A stretch of DNA of 64,000 nt from Mauremys mutica (GCF_020497125.1 NC_059073.1:11553225-11617224); one strand, 5' to 3'; numbered from the stretch's first letter, positions 42,330-53,997 are shown. The notes: generated by a model from the letters alone, not told the origin. Numbers and translations are program-made.

Positions 42330-43047
42330 TGGAGGCTGACCTTTGCGACTTTTTCCTCACCCACAACTATTTCACATTTGTGGACAATATATACCTTCAA
42401 GTCAGTGGCCCTGCTGTGGGGAGCCGCATGGCACCATAGTATGCAAAACATTTTTATGGCTGATTTAGAACAACGCTTCCTTAGCTCTCATCCCCTAATG
42501 CCCCTACTCTCCTTGAGCTACATTGATGACATCTTCATCATCTGAACCTATGGAAAAGAAGCCCTGAGGAATTCCACCATGATTTCAACCATTTCCATCC
42601 CACCATCAACCTCAGCCTAGACCAATCCACACAAGCAGTCCATTTCCTTGGCACTACTGTGTCAATAAGCGATGGTCACATAAACACCACCCTATATCAG
42701 AAACCTACTGACCGCTATACTTACCTACATGCCTCCAGCTTCCATCCAGGACACACCACACGATCCATTGAGCTATCTTGGTTATCACTACAAAAGTTTG
42801 TTTTTTTTCTCCTGCTGATAATAGCTCATCTTAATTAATTAACCTCTTTGAGTTGCTTGGGCATCACCCACCTTTTCATGTTCTCTGTATGTGTATATAT
42901 CTCCGAAGTATAACATCCATTCTATGCATCCGATGAAGTGGGCCCACGAAAGCTATGCTCAAATACATTTGTTAGTCTCTAAGGTGTCACAAGTACTCCT
43001 GTTCTTTTTGTGGATACAGACTAACACGGCTCCTACTCTGAAACATG
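42330..43047 (+). mobile_element. Penelope-like element, RT fragment to 3' end
   Basis: Near 42350-42540 the translation gives THNYFTFVDNIYLQVSG and then YIDDIFII, the Penelope RT catalytic YxDD motif, interrupted by stops. 42575-42690 matches the HPTINLSL...QAVHFLGT block also present in the PLE at 38.5 kb. The 3' end is 'ttagtctctaaggtgtcaca' followed by 'cagactaacacggctcc'. The GIY-YIG region is deleted between 42780 and 42800. Confidence 0.85.
42930..42960 (+). ncRNA. Hammerhead-ribozyme-like motif, PLE copy
   Basis: CCGATGA (42930-42936), a GTGGGC/CCAC stem with its loop deleted, GAAA (42948-42951), GC-TAT-GC, TC. It is collinear with the 36.9 kb motif, with a shortened stem II and stem III loop. 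Confidence 0.55.
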
Positions 43048-43780
43048 CCAATTTAGTGACTGTTTGGAAATTTGAATTGAAATTGAAACATTAATACATA
43101 CTTTAAAAGCATATACAGTGTATGATAAAATACGTGTTTCTGAAAGTATAATAGATGTCAAAAGTATGAACCTAGGCTAGTTTCCTTATACAGCTCTTGT
43201 TTTTATGATAATGCCAGTGCATTCATTTCCATGATGTTGGCCAACCTAATTATTTCAAATGATGATTTGTAAGCAAAGTCTCAATGAGCTCTCCCTGACA
43301 GCTAATGATGAGCTGGAGGCTGCAGGGAAAGGCTTCAGGACCAGATTGTATTTACATTCACACCTAATCTACCTAGGGATCCAGCAAACAGAGCTGTGTT
43401 GCCCAAGTGATAGATTTTGGCTGGGTTTGGGTTACAAATCACTTGAATGCGGGGGGTGGGGTTGGGAATGAAATGTTGTTGTTCTTATTGTATGAGTAAA
43501 AGGCAGTAGAACTGTATTAGCCTGTGCTGATTGAGGGCATCAAAAGAGAGGGTGGGGACCTGTCCCTCTCCACTGTTTAAAGACAGAGCTGACTAGGCTC
43601 CACAGATAGTCTTTTGTTCTGTTAAGTGACCACTGCAGCTGAAATCACTGATAATCAGGTCTACGTGCTTAGTCCTGCTGTGGGGACAGTGTTCCTGTGG
43701 GAACAGTGTTTCTGTGTAAAAGACAGCCCAGACTGCACTAGCAGCGAGGTTCCCCCACGGAGAGTTCAGCTGAAATCACT
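43048..43780. other. No gene recognised
   Basis: AT-rich sequence, then a stretch (43560-43780) adjoining block A that may be the 5' part of the same retroposon ('gggacagtgttcctgtggg' contains a short direct repeat of 'cagtgtt(c/t)ctgtg'). No exon. Confidence 0.35.
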
Positions 43781-45196
43781 GAGAGCGGGTGGAACCTCAA
43801 GAGACCAACTCACAGAGGTCACAGTGGCAGGTGGCAGCAGAAGGTGACTGCGCAGGGCCATTGGCCACAGAGTGGTGGAGTGAATGAAGAGCCCTGGCCA
43901 GAGCGAACAGTGAGCAGCTGGAGGAATGAGCAAGGTGCCTTCTTGCCCCCCACCTGGGAGGTGGACTCACGTGAAAGCACCTCCGACGCCTTAAATAAGG
44001 GGCATGTTAAATAAACATTTGTTTGTTGGACTATATTTTAGTGACTTTGCTCCAGAATCCAAGATTTGTGCCTGGGAATGGAAACGTATATAAATATGTT
44101 TCCTAGTAGGTCAAGATTTTTAAAATGCAGTATTTGCCAAGGTTGTTATCTCACGTTGTTGCTATCTTGAGAGGTCATTATGTTGGGGAGTTTCTGAACT
44201 TAACATTTGTATTATTATAATTAATTTTTACATAAGAATGGTCATACTGGGTCAGACCAATGGTCCATATAACCCAGTCTCCTGTCTTCCGACAGTGGTC
44301 AAGACCAGGTGCGTCAGAGGGAATGAACAGAACAGGGAATCATCAAGTGATCCATCCCCTGTTCCCCATTCCCAGCTTCTGGCAAACAGGCTAGGGACAC
44401 TCAGAGCATGGTTTGTTACTCTCAAAGGTGCCATGAGTACTCCTGTTCTTTTTAAAAAGGCAAACAGAATGTTGGGAATCATTGACTGCCGCTGCACATT
44501 GAGTGGATATTTTCAGAGGACTATCCACAATGACTCCAAGATCTCTTTCTTGAGTGTTAACAGCTAATTTAGACACCACCATTTTGTATGTATAGTTGAG
44601 ATTGTTTTCCAATATGCATCACTTTGCATTGATCAGCATTGAATTTCATCTGCCACTTTTGTTGCCCAGGCACCCAGTTTTGTGAGATCCCTTTGTAACG
44701 CTTCCCAGTCTGCCTGGGACTTAACTACCTTGAATAGTTTTGTATCATCTGCAAATTTTGCCACCTCAACTGTTTACCCATTTTTCCAGATCATTTATGA
44801 GTATATTGAGCAGTAATGGTCCCAATACCGACCCCTCAGGGATACCACTATTTCTCTCTCTACATTCTGAAAACTGATAATTTATTCCTACCCTTTGTTT
44901 TCCATCTTTTAACCAGTTCCTGATCCTTGAGAGGACTTCCCTCTTATCCCATGATGGCTTACTTTTCAAAAGTCTATTTAAATTAAATACATTTTTTTTT
45001 AAAATGTATATGTTTTTAGAAATCTAGACGTGTTATATGTTTTGGTGTAACTTGCATTATCCTTATGTTAAATTTGCATCATCCTAACAAAACATTTACT
45101 TTATTCATATCTCTTTTATATATCTCATCGGTCCTGACACCTCCACCCCACTGTAAATTCAAACACCTCCCCTAATTTCCATTCCTGGGGAAACCA
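43781..45196. repeat. Duplicated block A, copy 2
   Basis: It is collinear with 15495-17600 at high identity but lacks the bases equivalent to about 16143-16820. At the join near 44412-44420, 'agagcatggtttgttactctc' shows the CR1 tail fused to the inner part of the PLE foldback. It contains an antisense CR1 (44226-44990). Confidence 0.85.
44226..44990 (-). mobile_element. CR1 LINE (antisense) within block A copy 2, internally deleted
   Basis: The RT frame at 44969-44766 (GIPEGSVLGPLLLNILINDL) and the 3' end 'ataagaatggtcatactgggt' are both present. The sequence between the 3' UTR and the RT C-terminus is removed by the deletion at about 44415. Confidence 0.9.
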
Positions 45197-46735
45197 CTGG
45201 TTTCCATTGCAAACATGGGAGTACTTCTATTATTCTTGGATTTTGCAATTGCTCATTTTTACAAACTGTCCATTGTGGGGGAAAATTTGTGTTGCCAGTG
45301 TCCCTGTAAGATGCATTCGCTATCCATAATGTGTAACAGCAAGACTAGGTAACTTCAAGCCGATGATTGGTTCCAGTTTATTTAGAACATTACCATCGGT
45401 AATTCTGATCTGCAAGACGAAGTAAGTAATATGAAATTGATTTCCACTGCACTGAAAACACAAGGAGATTTAAAAAAAAAATCTGTGTTTGTCAGATGAA
45501 AAAGGATGACAAATTAATAGGGAAAGGCATTTTATTTTCAGGATTCTAAAGATTATGACACAATGAAAAGGTTTTTAAAAGAACCAGAAAACTATAGAAA
45601 CACATTTGGCACTTGCATCCCTTTAACGTTTGTCTTACAGATGCATTTCATTGACAGCTTCATCTAATTATGGAGACCAGATTGAAAGAAAGCTTTAGGA
45701 TAAGTAATGCTAGCAGCTAAAAGAACAATTTTAGCAGCCTTAGAGTAAGAACTGTCAACCAAGTTTGTCTCTCTGAGCGGCAAAAAGCCATCAAAAGATA
45801 AATAAGACCTTTCAAATACCGGGAGCGACCACGCAAAATGTAGCAATGTAGCCATGAGCAGTAATGGTTCTTTTTACACTTCACATTGTACCACACTGGG
45901 AGAGAAGAAAAAAAATTGTTCAGGCTTGAAAGAGCTAAAAGAAAATAGAAGAACCCAGAACAAGGGAGAGCCCTCACCATGCTGAAGAATGAAAGCTCTT
46001 TCATCAGGTGAAAATTACAAAAACCACCCATCTGAACGGAGTCCCTGAAATACTCAGCACAAGAAAGACACAATCAGAGCAAGCGAGCGGCCAAGTCATT
46101 GGTGACTTTTAGCAACACCCTGTTCAGGTTTGAAAAGAGAGATACAGAGCACAGACTGGCATAGCTATTCAGCAGAACAGCTAACTGGCTTCATTAGACC
46201 CTGTAATTAAAGTTCTGGCCATGTTGCTTGGTCAGCAGTGTGCTGAACCTGTGTTCCAGAGCTCCAGGACACTGGCATTTTTTTTTTATTCCTGGGAGAT
46301 GATTTAAAATAGGAACGACCATTAGGAAACCATGTTAACATCAGGACACAAGGCTCAGCAGGAACCAATAAACAGCTTCTCATTTGTAAATAACATCAAG
46401 GCCCAAGCTCTCTTCTTCATGTCCCCAAGCACCCGTGATGAAATCAACTGATCGTTGATTTTTGATTGTTGATTTCACTTTCATGATGCACACATTTAGC
46501 ATGCAGCTAAATACCTTGGGTGGGTGCGTGGGGGAATAATAAGCTGCTACATTCAAACACCAACCACTCTGTAGGGAGGCATATTTATATAACAGTTTCC
46601 ATGCAAAAGCCTCAAAGTTCTTGACAAGCTTTGCAACCCATGGGCCGGAACTGATTCTACTCTGGTGCATGGGAGTGTAAATTGGAAGTAACTCCACTGA
46701 AGTCAAAGGTGTAAAAACACGGCAAGTGTAACCCT
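45197..46735. other. No gene recognised
   Basis: About 1.5 kb of AT-rich, mostly unique-looking DNA. Minus-strand frames of 63-118 codons (45664-46073) and 108 codons (46380-46706) have no recognisable domain or consistent splice pair. Confidence 0.4.
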
Positions 46736-47354
46736 TCTGCCAGGTGGTGTCAGCCAGCTTCAGTATCTAGGGGTTCCTCCTAATGTTACAAACCAGAAGT
46801 GGGTCCAGGGCCCACCCAGAAATCTAGGAAAACTAAGCCTTGTCCCTAGGCAATACTTCCCCAGTCACAAGCACTGAGTCTGCGCATAACAAGAGAAAAC
46901 TTTTATCAAAGGCCGAGGGAATACATCATTCATTTGGCAAAACACTGCAGCAATGATTCAAAGGTATGCAAGTAATAAGTAAACCTGCCCCACAGGATCT
47001 TGGGCAGTGTCCTTTGCCTCAGTTTCCCACCTTGCGGTGTGAAAGACAGACAAACGTCCCTTTAACATGCCACCTCCCTTTCCCTCTGCTGCACCCCACT
47101 CTCAGTTGGCTGTCCGAGGTCAGTGAAGACCCAGAATCCCGGGGGCATTCATGTGGGTTTACTTCCCACCCCTGAAGGGTGAGTCAAGCAACGCTTCTGC
47201 TGTTGCTGCTGCTTACTGCTGCCACTTTGATCTCTGCTGCCTTTGCCGCTGCTCACCTCTGCTTGCTGCTCCACCGCCTCTGCCTTTAGCTGAGGTGCTG
47301 TGTTCAGAGGTTCTCCCACTTAGCCCAGTTCTTAGTGATTTCAGCTCTTGGTGA
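46736..47354. other. Probable diverged repeat; no gene
   Basis: 'gtcctttgcctcagtttccc' (47009-47028) recalls a MIR word. The 47190-47290 part is a (CTG/CTC)-rich low-complexity run ('gctgttgctgctgcttactgc'). No exon. Confidence 0.4.
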
Positions 47355-47950
47355 TTCATAGATTCTAGGACTGGAAGGGACCTCGAGAGGTCATCGAGTC
47401 CAGTACCCTGCACTTATGGCAGGACCAAATACTGTCTAGACCAGCCCTGATCGACATTTATCTAACCTACTCTTAAATATCTCCAGAGATGGCGATTCCA
47501 CAACCTCCCTAGGCAGTTTATTACAATGTTTAACCACCCTGACAGTTAGGAACTTTTTCCTAATGTCCAACCTTAACCGCCCTTGCTGCAGTTTAAGCCC
47601 ATTGCTTCTTGTTCTATCCTTAGAGGCGAAGGTGAACAAGTTTTCTCCCTCCTCCTGATGACACCCTTTTAGATACCTGAAAACTGCTATCATGTCCCCT
47701 CTCAGTCTTCTCTTTTCCAAACTAAACAAACCCAATTCTTTCAGCCTTCCTGCATAGGTCATGTTCTCAAGATCTTTAATCATTCTTGTTCCTCTTCTCT
47801 GGACCCTCTCCAATTTCTCCACATCTTTCTTGAAATGCGGTGCCCAGAACTGGACACAATACTCCAGCTGAGGCCTGACCAGCACAGAGTAGAGCAGAAG
47901 AATGACTTCTCATGTCTTGCTCACAACACACCTGTTAATGCATCCCAGAA
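47355..47950 (-). mobile_element. CR1 LINE 3' portion (antisense)
   Basis: The minus-strand frame at 47885-47436 is open for 149 codons with the full CR1 terminal block ([20 protein letters not shown], then [18 protein letters not shown] and [14 protein letters not shown]). The 3' tail is 'gattcatagattctaggact'. It is close to the copy in the Maverick (35.5 kb) and extends further 5'. Confidence 0.95.
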
Positions 47951-48343
47951 TCATGTTTGCTTTTGGTGATTTCACTGAGTAGTGGGCACTATGCTGATTT
48001 TACACCAGATGAGGACCTGACTCATTAACTTCAGTGGAGTTACTCCTGGTTAATATCAGAGTGAAAGAGATCAGAAGCCATTCCAAAGGCGGCTACTTTC
48101 ATAATGTACTGAGTGTTTTCACCTTTCATACGATCAGCAGCAGTGGAGTACCTGGCAGGGCTGAGTGCAGAGTGAAGAATACATCATCCAGGATTTAGGT
48201 AGCAGAGGGAATCATCAAACAGGAACTTGGCCTGAACACTAGGGCCGACATCCTCATTTTTGCAGATAGTGACACAAATCTGAAGGACTGTGTCAGGACC
48301 TATGTCCTCTGCCACATCCATAAAAGGGGCAGCATCACCTAAC
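47951..48343. other. No gene recognised
   Basis: Short unique-looking stretch ending in the target duplication of the next hAT element. Confidence 0.4.
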
Positions 48344-48775
48344 CATAGGTGCCGACTCTATGGGTGCTCCAAGCTGGAGCGCCCATGGGGAAAAATTGGG
48401 GGGTGCTCTGCACCCACCGGCAGCTCCCCACCCCAGCGCACCTCCTCTCCACCTCCTCCCCTGAGCGCGCTGCCGCTCTGCTTCTCCCCCCTCCCTCCCA
48501 GCACTTCCCGCTGCAAAACAGCTGATTCGCAGCAGCAAGCGCTGGAAGGGAGGGGGAAGAGGGGGAACATGGTGCGCTTGGGGAAGAGGCGGGGCCAGGG
48601 TGGGGATTTGGGGAAGGGGTCCAATGGGGCAGGGAGGGAGCGGAGTTGGGACAGAGACTTTTGGGAAGGGGTTGGGATGGGGGCGGGGCGGGGACAGGAG
48701 GGGGCAGGGCAGGGTGGAGGCAGGGCTGGGCCAGGGGCGAGCACCCACCGGTGCCTGGAAAAGATGGCACCTATG
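48344..48775. mobile_element. hAT-type non-autonomous element
   Basis: The ends CATAGGTGCCGAC and (inverted) CATAGGTGCCATC are flanked by CACCTAAC (48336-48343) and CACATAAC (48776-48783). Sub-terminal 'gagcgcccatgggg' and 'gagcacccaccggtgcc' are present. It is very GC-rich. The 206, 179, 147 and 143 aa frames on both strands are compositional and not genes. Confidence 0.9.
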
Positions 48776-48916
48776 CACATAACCCTCTGCTGGGGCGTTG
48801 GAGAGAAAAGAAAGCCAACTACCATATCACCTAACTCCACTGCCTGTGAAGTCCAGCCGGTGCAGCAGACGTCAAAATCATGGAAGGAGCATGTCAAAAA
48901 CCTATGCTAACACTGC

Positions 48917-49046
48917 TTAGATTGTAAGCTCTTTGGGGCAGGGACCATCTTTTCGTCCTGTGTTTATACAGGGCCTAGCACAGGGGGGGGCCCTGTCCAG
49001 GACTACGCCCCTCCTAGGTTCTACAGCAATACAAATAAATAACAAC
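48917..49046 (+). repeat. L3/SINE-like 3' relic
   Basis: It has 'ttagattgtaagctctttgg', 'cagggcctagcacag' and 'ctacagcaatacaaataaata', the same family as 9545-9668. Confidence 0.8.
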
Positions 49047-49829
49047 AGTGTGCTGAGGAGATCTGGCCATGCTGATGTCCCACCCATGTGAGGAGAACTC
49101 TCCAACCCCCGGTTTGAATACTCACCCCTACAGCTGCACACCATCCTTGATCAGTCAGATACCTAGTGAAGAATACACGGTGCTACAGCTTGTCTGGCTG
49201 GGGCCACTCAGTAGACCATTATTTACACCTCTGGTACTGAAGACACAATAAATAACAGTAATGGGCCAAATTCTCGCTCAGGGCTCATTGCACTCAATGG
49301 ACGTCTTTCTTACTGAGGCAAAACTCTTGCCGAGATCAAGCAGATGACTAAAGAATAATAACTCTGACTTTGCTAATTAGGTTCAAGCCAAATGTGAACC
49401 ATTACCTCAGTGTAATTTTCTGTTCCATATACCTTTATATTTTGTAGTCCACCTGCGGTGTAATTTTGCTGAAAAATAATATCTATAAGAAATCCTTCAG
49501 TAAGGTGTCAAGGCTTTCTCAGGGCATTGTCTTTCACTCTACACCATTGCTTGAACTGGCCTATTGAATTAATGCACTTGAGCATCGGGAGTCTTCGTGA
49601 ACACAAACCAGCACACAAATATTTCATTCGCTCAGCATTGTGTTTTCACCTGTTGGCAACCTACGTGACTGGGTCCTCTTTGATAAGGGCTCTTCCTTAA
49701 AGAACAAGGCTTTTTAAAAAGGAGGTTTCCAGCCATGGTGAGAAGGGTGCATCTGGCAGGCAAGTTAATTACTTTTTACATTAAAATACCCAAGAGTACA
49801 GATCTAAAAGTCGCAATTATTCAACAAAA
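49047..49829. other. No gene recognised
   Basis: AT-rich unique-looking DNA without exon character. Confidence 0.4.
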
Positions 49830-50288
49830 AAACTCCAAAAACAGACTCCAATGAGAAACTGCAAAACTAGAATTAATTTGCAAACTGGACACCATTAAAT
49901 TAGGCTTGAATAAAGACTGGGAGTGGATGGGTCATTACACAAACTAAAAACTATTTCCCCAATTTTCCCCCTTCTGTTACTCACACCTTCTTGTCAATTG
50001 TTTGAAATGGGCCACCCTGATTATCACTACAAAAGTTTTTTTCTCTTGCTGATGATAGCCCACCTTAATCAAATAGTCTCATTAGAACTGGTATGGCTAC
50101 ACCCATTTTTTTCATGTTCTCTGTATATAGATATATATCTTCCTACCGTATTTTCCACTGCATGCATATGATGAAGTGGGCTTTAGCCCATGAAAACTTA
50201 TGCCCAAATAAGTTTGTTGGTCTCTAAGGTGCCACAAGGACTCCTCGTTTTTACTGATACAGACTAACACGGCTACCACTCTGAAAAG
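49830..50288 (+). mobile_element. Penelope-like element 3' end
   Basis: 'aattaatttgcaaactggac' through 'agactgggagtggatgggtc' matches the PLE C-terminal coding at 37130-37200 (inverted). It is followed by the PLE 3' UTR, a degenerate hammerhead-like segment (50168-50200, ATGATGA with GAAA) and 'cagactaacacggctacca' at the end. Confidence 0.88.
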
Positions 50289-50474
50289 AGAAAAATTACG
50301 GCTGTTGAATGGTGTTGGTTTGGCTGGTCTGGAGAATTGTAGCTTCCTGTGTATCTACTGAGCAGGCAGAAGTATGCAGGTATAGGCAGCTCCATCTGGG
50401 CCATCGGCAAGGGTTGAATCCAGGACCTTCAGAATTAAAAGCATGTGAACCTCAACGTCTTCAGGTAAAGGACT

Positions 50475-51592
50475 AAGAGCTAAATGCACAAAAGGAGTTA
50501 GGCACCTAAATCCCTCTTTTGGGCACCTAAGTCTCAGTTTCATGGCCACTGCAATGCACAAATCTCCAGCTAAATCCTGTAGGCGCCTTAGCACCTAAAA
50601 TTTTGCAGGAAAGCTCCCTAGCTGCCCATGTTTCTGCCACTGAGCATGCGCACTGCTGCCTCCCCATACCTACTGAGGCACCTATCTCCTGCCTAAACCC
50701 CAGACCAGGTCACAACCCAGGGAAGATAGGCTACTTCTGCCTAAGTCACATGCAGGACCTGATCTGGTGGGTGTGCTCTGGGTCAGGGGAAGAGGCCCTC
50801 CCTCATAGCTTGTAGCTGAGTGGTGCGGGTACTGATACTCCCCCAAGAGGTGGGAGATCCCCAGCTCAAGTCCCTGCCCTAGCAGAAGGGGGAGAAGGAA
50901 TTTGAAGAAAGCTCCGTCCCTTCTCCTAAGAGTGCCCTAACCACTGGTTAATGGGGTCTTCTGATAGGGGCTCCCTCAGCCTCTCCTGTTGCACTCTGGA
51001 TAAATAGTATCAGAGGGGTAGCCGTGTTAGTCTGGTTCTGTAGAAGCAGCAAAGAATCCTGTGGCACCTTATAGACTAACAGACGTCTGTTAGTCTATAA
51101 GGTGCCACAGGATTCTTTGCTGCTTCTGGATAAATAATTAAAGAGTGATGGGAGCAGAGGGAATTGATTGTGGGTCTCCTCCATCCCCAGTAAGCACCCT
51201 AAGCACTGGGCTAAAAGTGAAGAAGTAAATCCTCCTCTCTGCCTCCCCACCCGGCTTCTTGCTGACAGCTACCACCGAGAGAGGGTTTGCAGCTGAGAAC
51301 CCCAGGCAGAGAGAGGTGACTCCTTGCAGCCCAGACTTAGGCAGCTGCATGCAAGACAGAGGTGGGGCATGGGACACACCCCTCTCATTAGCATTCCCCA
51401 TTGACTAGCTGAGGCAGCTCCCTGCCTAGCAAGCTTTTGTGAATCACCGTCTCAGGTGCCCATCTCTCCCCATTCACTGTATGGGAGCTTAGGTGCCTAA
51501 CTCAGATTTTGTGACTCACAGGGATTTGCCAGGCGACTAAAAGTTAGGCGCTGTAATGCTGGCTGACGCCTTTTGTGCATTCAGGCCTAAGT
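50475..51592. mobile_element. DNA-transposon-like repeat (family C), copy 1
   Basis: The left end 'aatgcacaaaaggagttaggc' and the right end (inverted 'aatgcacaaaaggcgtcagcc') form terminal inverted repeats of about 20 bases. Internal 'ggcacctaa'-type words repeat in both orientations near the ends. A second copy is at 56830-57597. No transposase is recognised. A 118-bp foldback sits inside. Confidence 0.6.
51007..51124. mobile_element. Foldback insertion with 43-base perfect palindrome arms
   Basis: It is flanked by the 12-base direct repeat TCTGGATAAATA (50995-51006 and 51125-51136). The second copy of the host repeat has a single 'gtggataaataattaa' at about 57358, which is an empty site. 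Bases 51042-51084 and 51085-51127 are exact reverse complements with no loop. The lead 'gtagccgtgttagtctg' and 'tggcaccttatagactaac' are PLE-terminal words, so it is probably a PLE-derived snap-back copy. Confidence 0.85.
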
Positions 51593-51749
51593 CTGTATGT
51601 TGGAAGCTGCAACTGATTCAAAACTCTCTTAGGTAGACCCAGCCCTAGAGGGGGACACTGACCTGCCTTTCCTAATGTGATTTACAAAATCTTCCCCCAT
51701 CTTGCCTCAGACACAGGGCTCACTGGGCCAGCCACCTGTAGCAGGGAGT

Positions 51750-51875
51750 TCCGAGAGTCAGAGATTTTAAAGGCCAGAAGGGACCATTGTTTTCATCTAA
51801 TCAGACCCCTTTTGCTTAATAGACACCAGAGAATTTCACCCAGGATTTCCTGCATCAAGCCTGTGACGTCTGATT
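51750..51875 (-). mobile_element. Diverged CR1-like 3' end (antisense)
   Basis: 'agagattttaaaggccagaag' and 'ggaccattgttttcatctaatc' are the reverse complement of a CR1 terminus (compare 24775-24815). The copy is old. Confidence 0.65.
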
Positions 51876-51994
51876 GAACGAGAGTAGATTAGTCTCCCTG
51901 CTCAGTTATTGGCCTCTCTTCTGAGCCTTGCCACAAAGGGGGCCGGGTACGGTGGTTATTTGTACACTGTAAACAACTCTCCGCTAAGGGTTTC

Positions 51995-52697
51995 TGTAGA
52001 GGTGCGGACTCACCCCTATGGCGCCTCCTGCTGGTCTGTTCCAGGGATTAGCTCTTCCAGCTCCAGAGCGCCCCCTGCAGACTGGTGATCCACCTGTCCT
52101 CTGGCCCCCATGTCCCTCCCTGGACCCCAGTGCCCTTTTTCCTGGGGTGCTGCCCCCTGGCAGTAAACCCTCAGTCTTAGGGTCTCCCCTCCCTGGGGAA
52201 CCCCCACCCACAAGTCCCACCTCCCCTCAATATAAAGCTACTGCCAGTCACCATCTAGCCCCATGCCCTGGGGCAGACTGCAGTATCCGCCTACTCATCA
52301 CCGGCAAGGTTGGGTTTGGACCTGCTGCCTTGGCCTACCCCTGGGCTGCCCTCTGCAACCCCCAGTACCTGTGGCCTTGTGCTAGGCCACAGCCTGGGGC
52401 TTTCCAAGCTGGAGCCTCCCCAGCTCCTCTGCCTTTCCCCAGCCCTGCTCCACTCAGGTACCCTGTCTCTAGCTCCCTGCAGCCAGGCCCATCTCCCTCT
52501 ATAGGTAGAGGGAGACTCCCTGTCTGCCCCTGGCTTCTCTGCCTTTATAGGGCCAGCTGAGTCTGTTTGGGGTGTGGCCCCAGCTGCAGCCACTTCCCCC
52601 AATCAGCCCAGCCTAAAAGCTGTTCTCCAGCCACAGCCCCCTCCAAGGGCTGTTTTTAACCCCTCTGGACCTGAGCAGGGTGACCACCCCATTACAG
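51995..52697 (+). repeat. Unclassified dispersed repeat (family A), copy 2
   Basis: It is collinear with 2284-2990. The 180 aa frame at 52018-52560 is the counterpart of the 180 aa frame of copy 1 but is Pro/Leu-rich and uninterrupted by chance. Neither has a protein-like domain. Confidence 0.75.
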
Positions 52698-53714
52698 TTT
52701 CATATCGGGTGAAAGTATGAGGGTCAGCACCACTTACATCTCACTTCAGCTCTAGATTCAGTGCTTAAATGGTACATAGGACCTAGTCCAGGGTGAATTT
52801 CACTTATAAACAATTAAGTAGATTGTAATGGCTTTTTGTCAATACAAGCTCAATTCAAAGTTTATTGAAGTCAACGGTTATTTGGTCAGCCTGGGCCAGA
52901 TTAGCACTACATCTTTATGCCATTACCAATTCCTTAAGCCATCCCGTCCCTTTAAGAGAGTTTCTTTTTAATATTATAGAAAAGAAAAGTCAATGGAGTG
53001 AACTGCCAATCTGAAAACACCTTGAAAAACATTTTCTATGTGAAATAAGAGGGAGAAGACAGAAAGTTGTGGTACCTTCTTGGTTGATCAAAAGATCTTC
53101 TTTATCAAGACTTGAAAAATATCCTTCTTTCAGGTTTCCAGATGGTCCCCATTCTACGATTATTTATTGTGAGGACACAAGGAGGCTAGTTGGCAGTAAA
53201 CAAAGGTCCACAAATTTTCAAAAGGAACTCATACCACTTGTTGGAAAACTAATTAAGTATCATACAGATTTGATGCATGCTAGAGTGATTGCAAATACAT
53301 TGTGTCACAAGTGCTATCTTAGCGCAGACATCAACTTGATCATTTTAATTTTCTCACACTCACCCTTCCTTCAGTCCCTCCCGAGTGATTTATTTGGGTT
53401 TTGCAAATGGTATAAATTAGCATAAATTGAAATGTCAAATTCAGACACTGTTAGAAAAAAACTCAGCAACCTAACCACTGCTGGAAAAGCTGCCTGGAGA
53501 TTGTTTCAGTTGCCTGAAGATAATTTATTTTTAACTAGGGAAGTGTTACCACATCAAGCTGCTATGTGTGGGCTATCACCAGAGATCTTTAGTTAACCTT
53601 ATGAAATAGATTTAAGCACAAGCCACTGCTTAGTAGACTTATTCCAATTAGTTGTGAGGGGATGGTTCTCAGGAGAGCATTGGTGAGAATCTACTTAATC
53701 ACCATGGCTCACGG
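52698..53714. other. No gene recognised
   Basis: AT-rich unique-looking sequence. The 118-codon frame at 53069-53425 has no splice context or family resemblance. Confidence 0.4.
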
Positions 53715-53727
53715 GTGCATACATTTT

Positions 53728-53835
53728 CTGGCCAGAAGGGGTCACTGTGCTCGTGTAGTCCAATCTCCTGCGTAACCCAGGATACAGAATTCCACCCAGT
53801 GATTCCTCCATTGGAGCCCAATCACTGGTGATGGG
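53728..53835 (-). mobile_element. Diverged CR1-like 3' end (antisense)
   Basis: 'ttctggccagaaggggtcac' followed by 'gtagtccaatctcctgcgtaac' resembles the reverse-complement CR1 tail. Confidence 0.55.
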
Positions 53836-53919
53836 ATTTGAAACCACCCATCGGTAGAACAACTAGCTGGCTGAACCAATGTCTTGTGGCTGAGTGATTT
53901 ACACCTGCTGAGCTACATC

Positions 53920-53997
53920 AGAACAGCCACACTGGGTCAGACCAAAGGTCCATCTAGCCCAGTATCCTGCCTTCTGACAGTGGCCAATGCCAGGAAT
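53920..53997 (-). mobile_element. CR1 LINE 3' end fragment
   Basis: 'cagccacactgggtcagac' through 'tggccaatgccagg' is a very short but clear reverse-complement CR1 terminus. Confidence 0.88.

Noticed and set aside
47436..47885. 149 aa open frame as a host gene
   Set aside because: It is the conserved C-terminal block of CR1 ORF2, repeated many times in the window.
48290..48910. 206, 179, 147 and 143 aa frames
   Set aside because: All fall within or across a GC-rich hAT element with defined ends and target duplications.
51042..51127. Rho-independent terminator or CRISPR-like repeat
   Set aside because: The genome is vertebrate, and the palindrome is an insertion with its own target duplication.
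53069..53425. 118 aa open frame
   Set aside because: AT-rich unique sequence with no splice sites in phase and no family resemblance.
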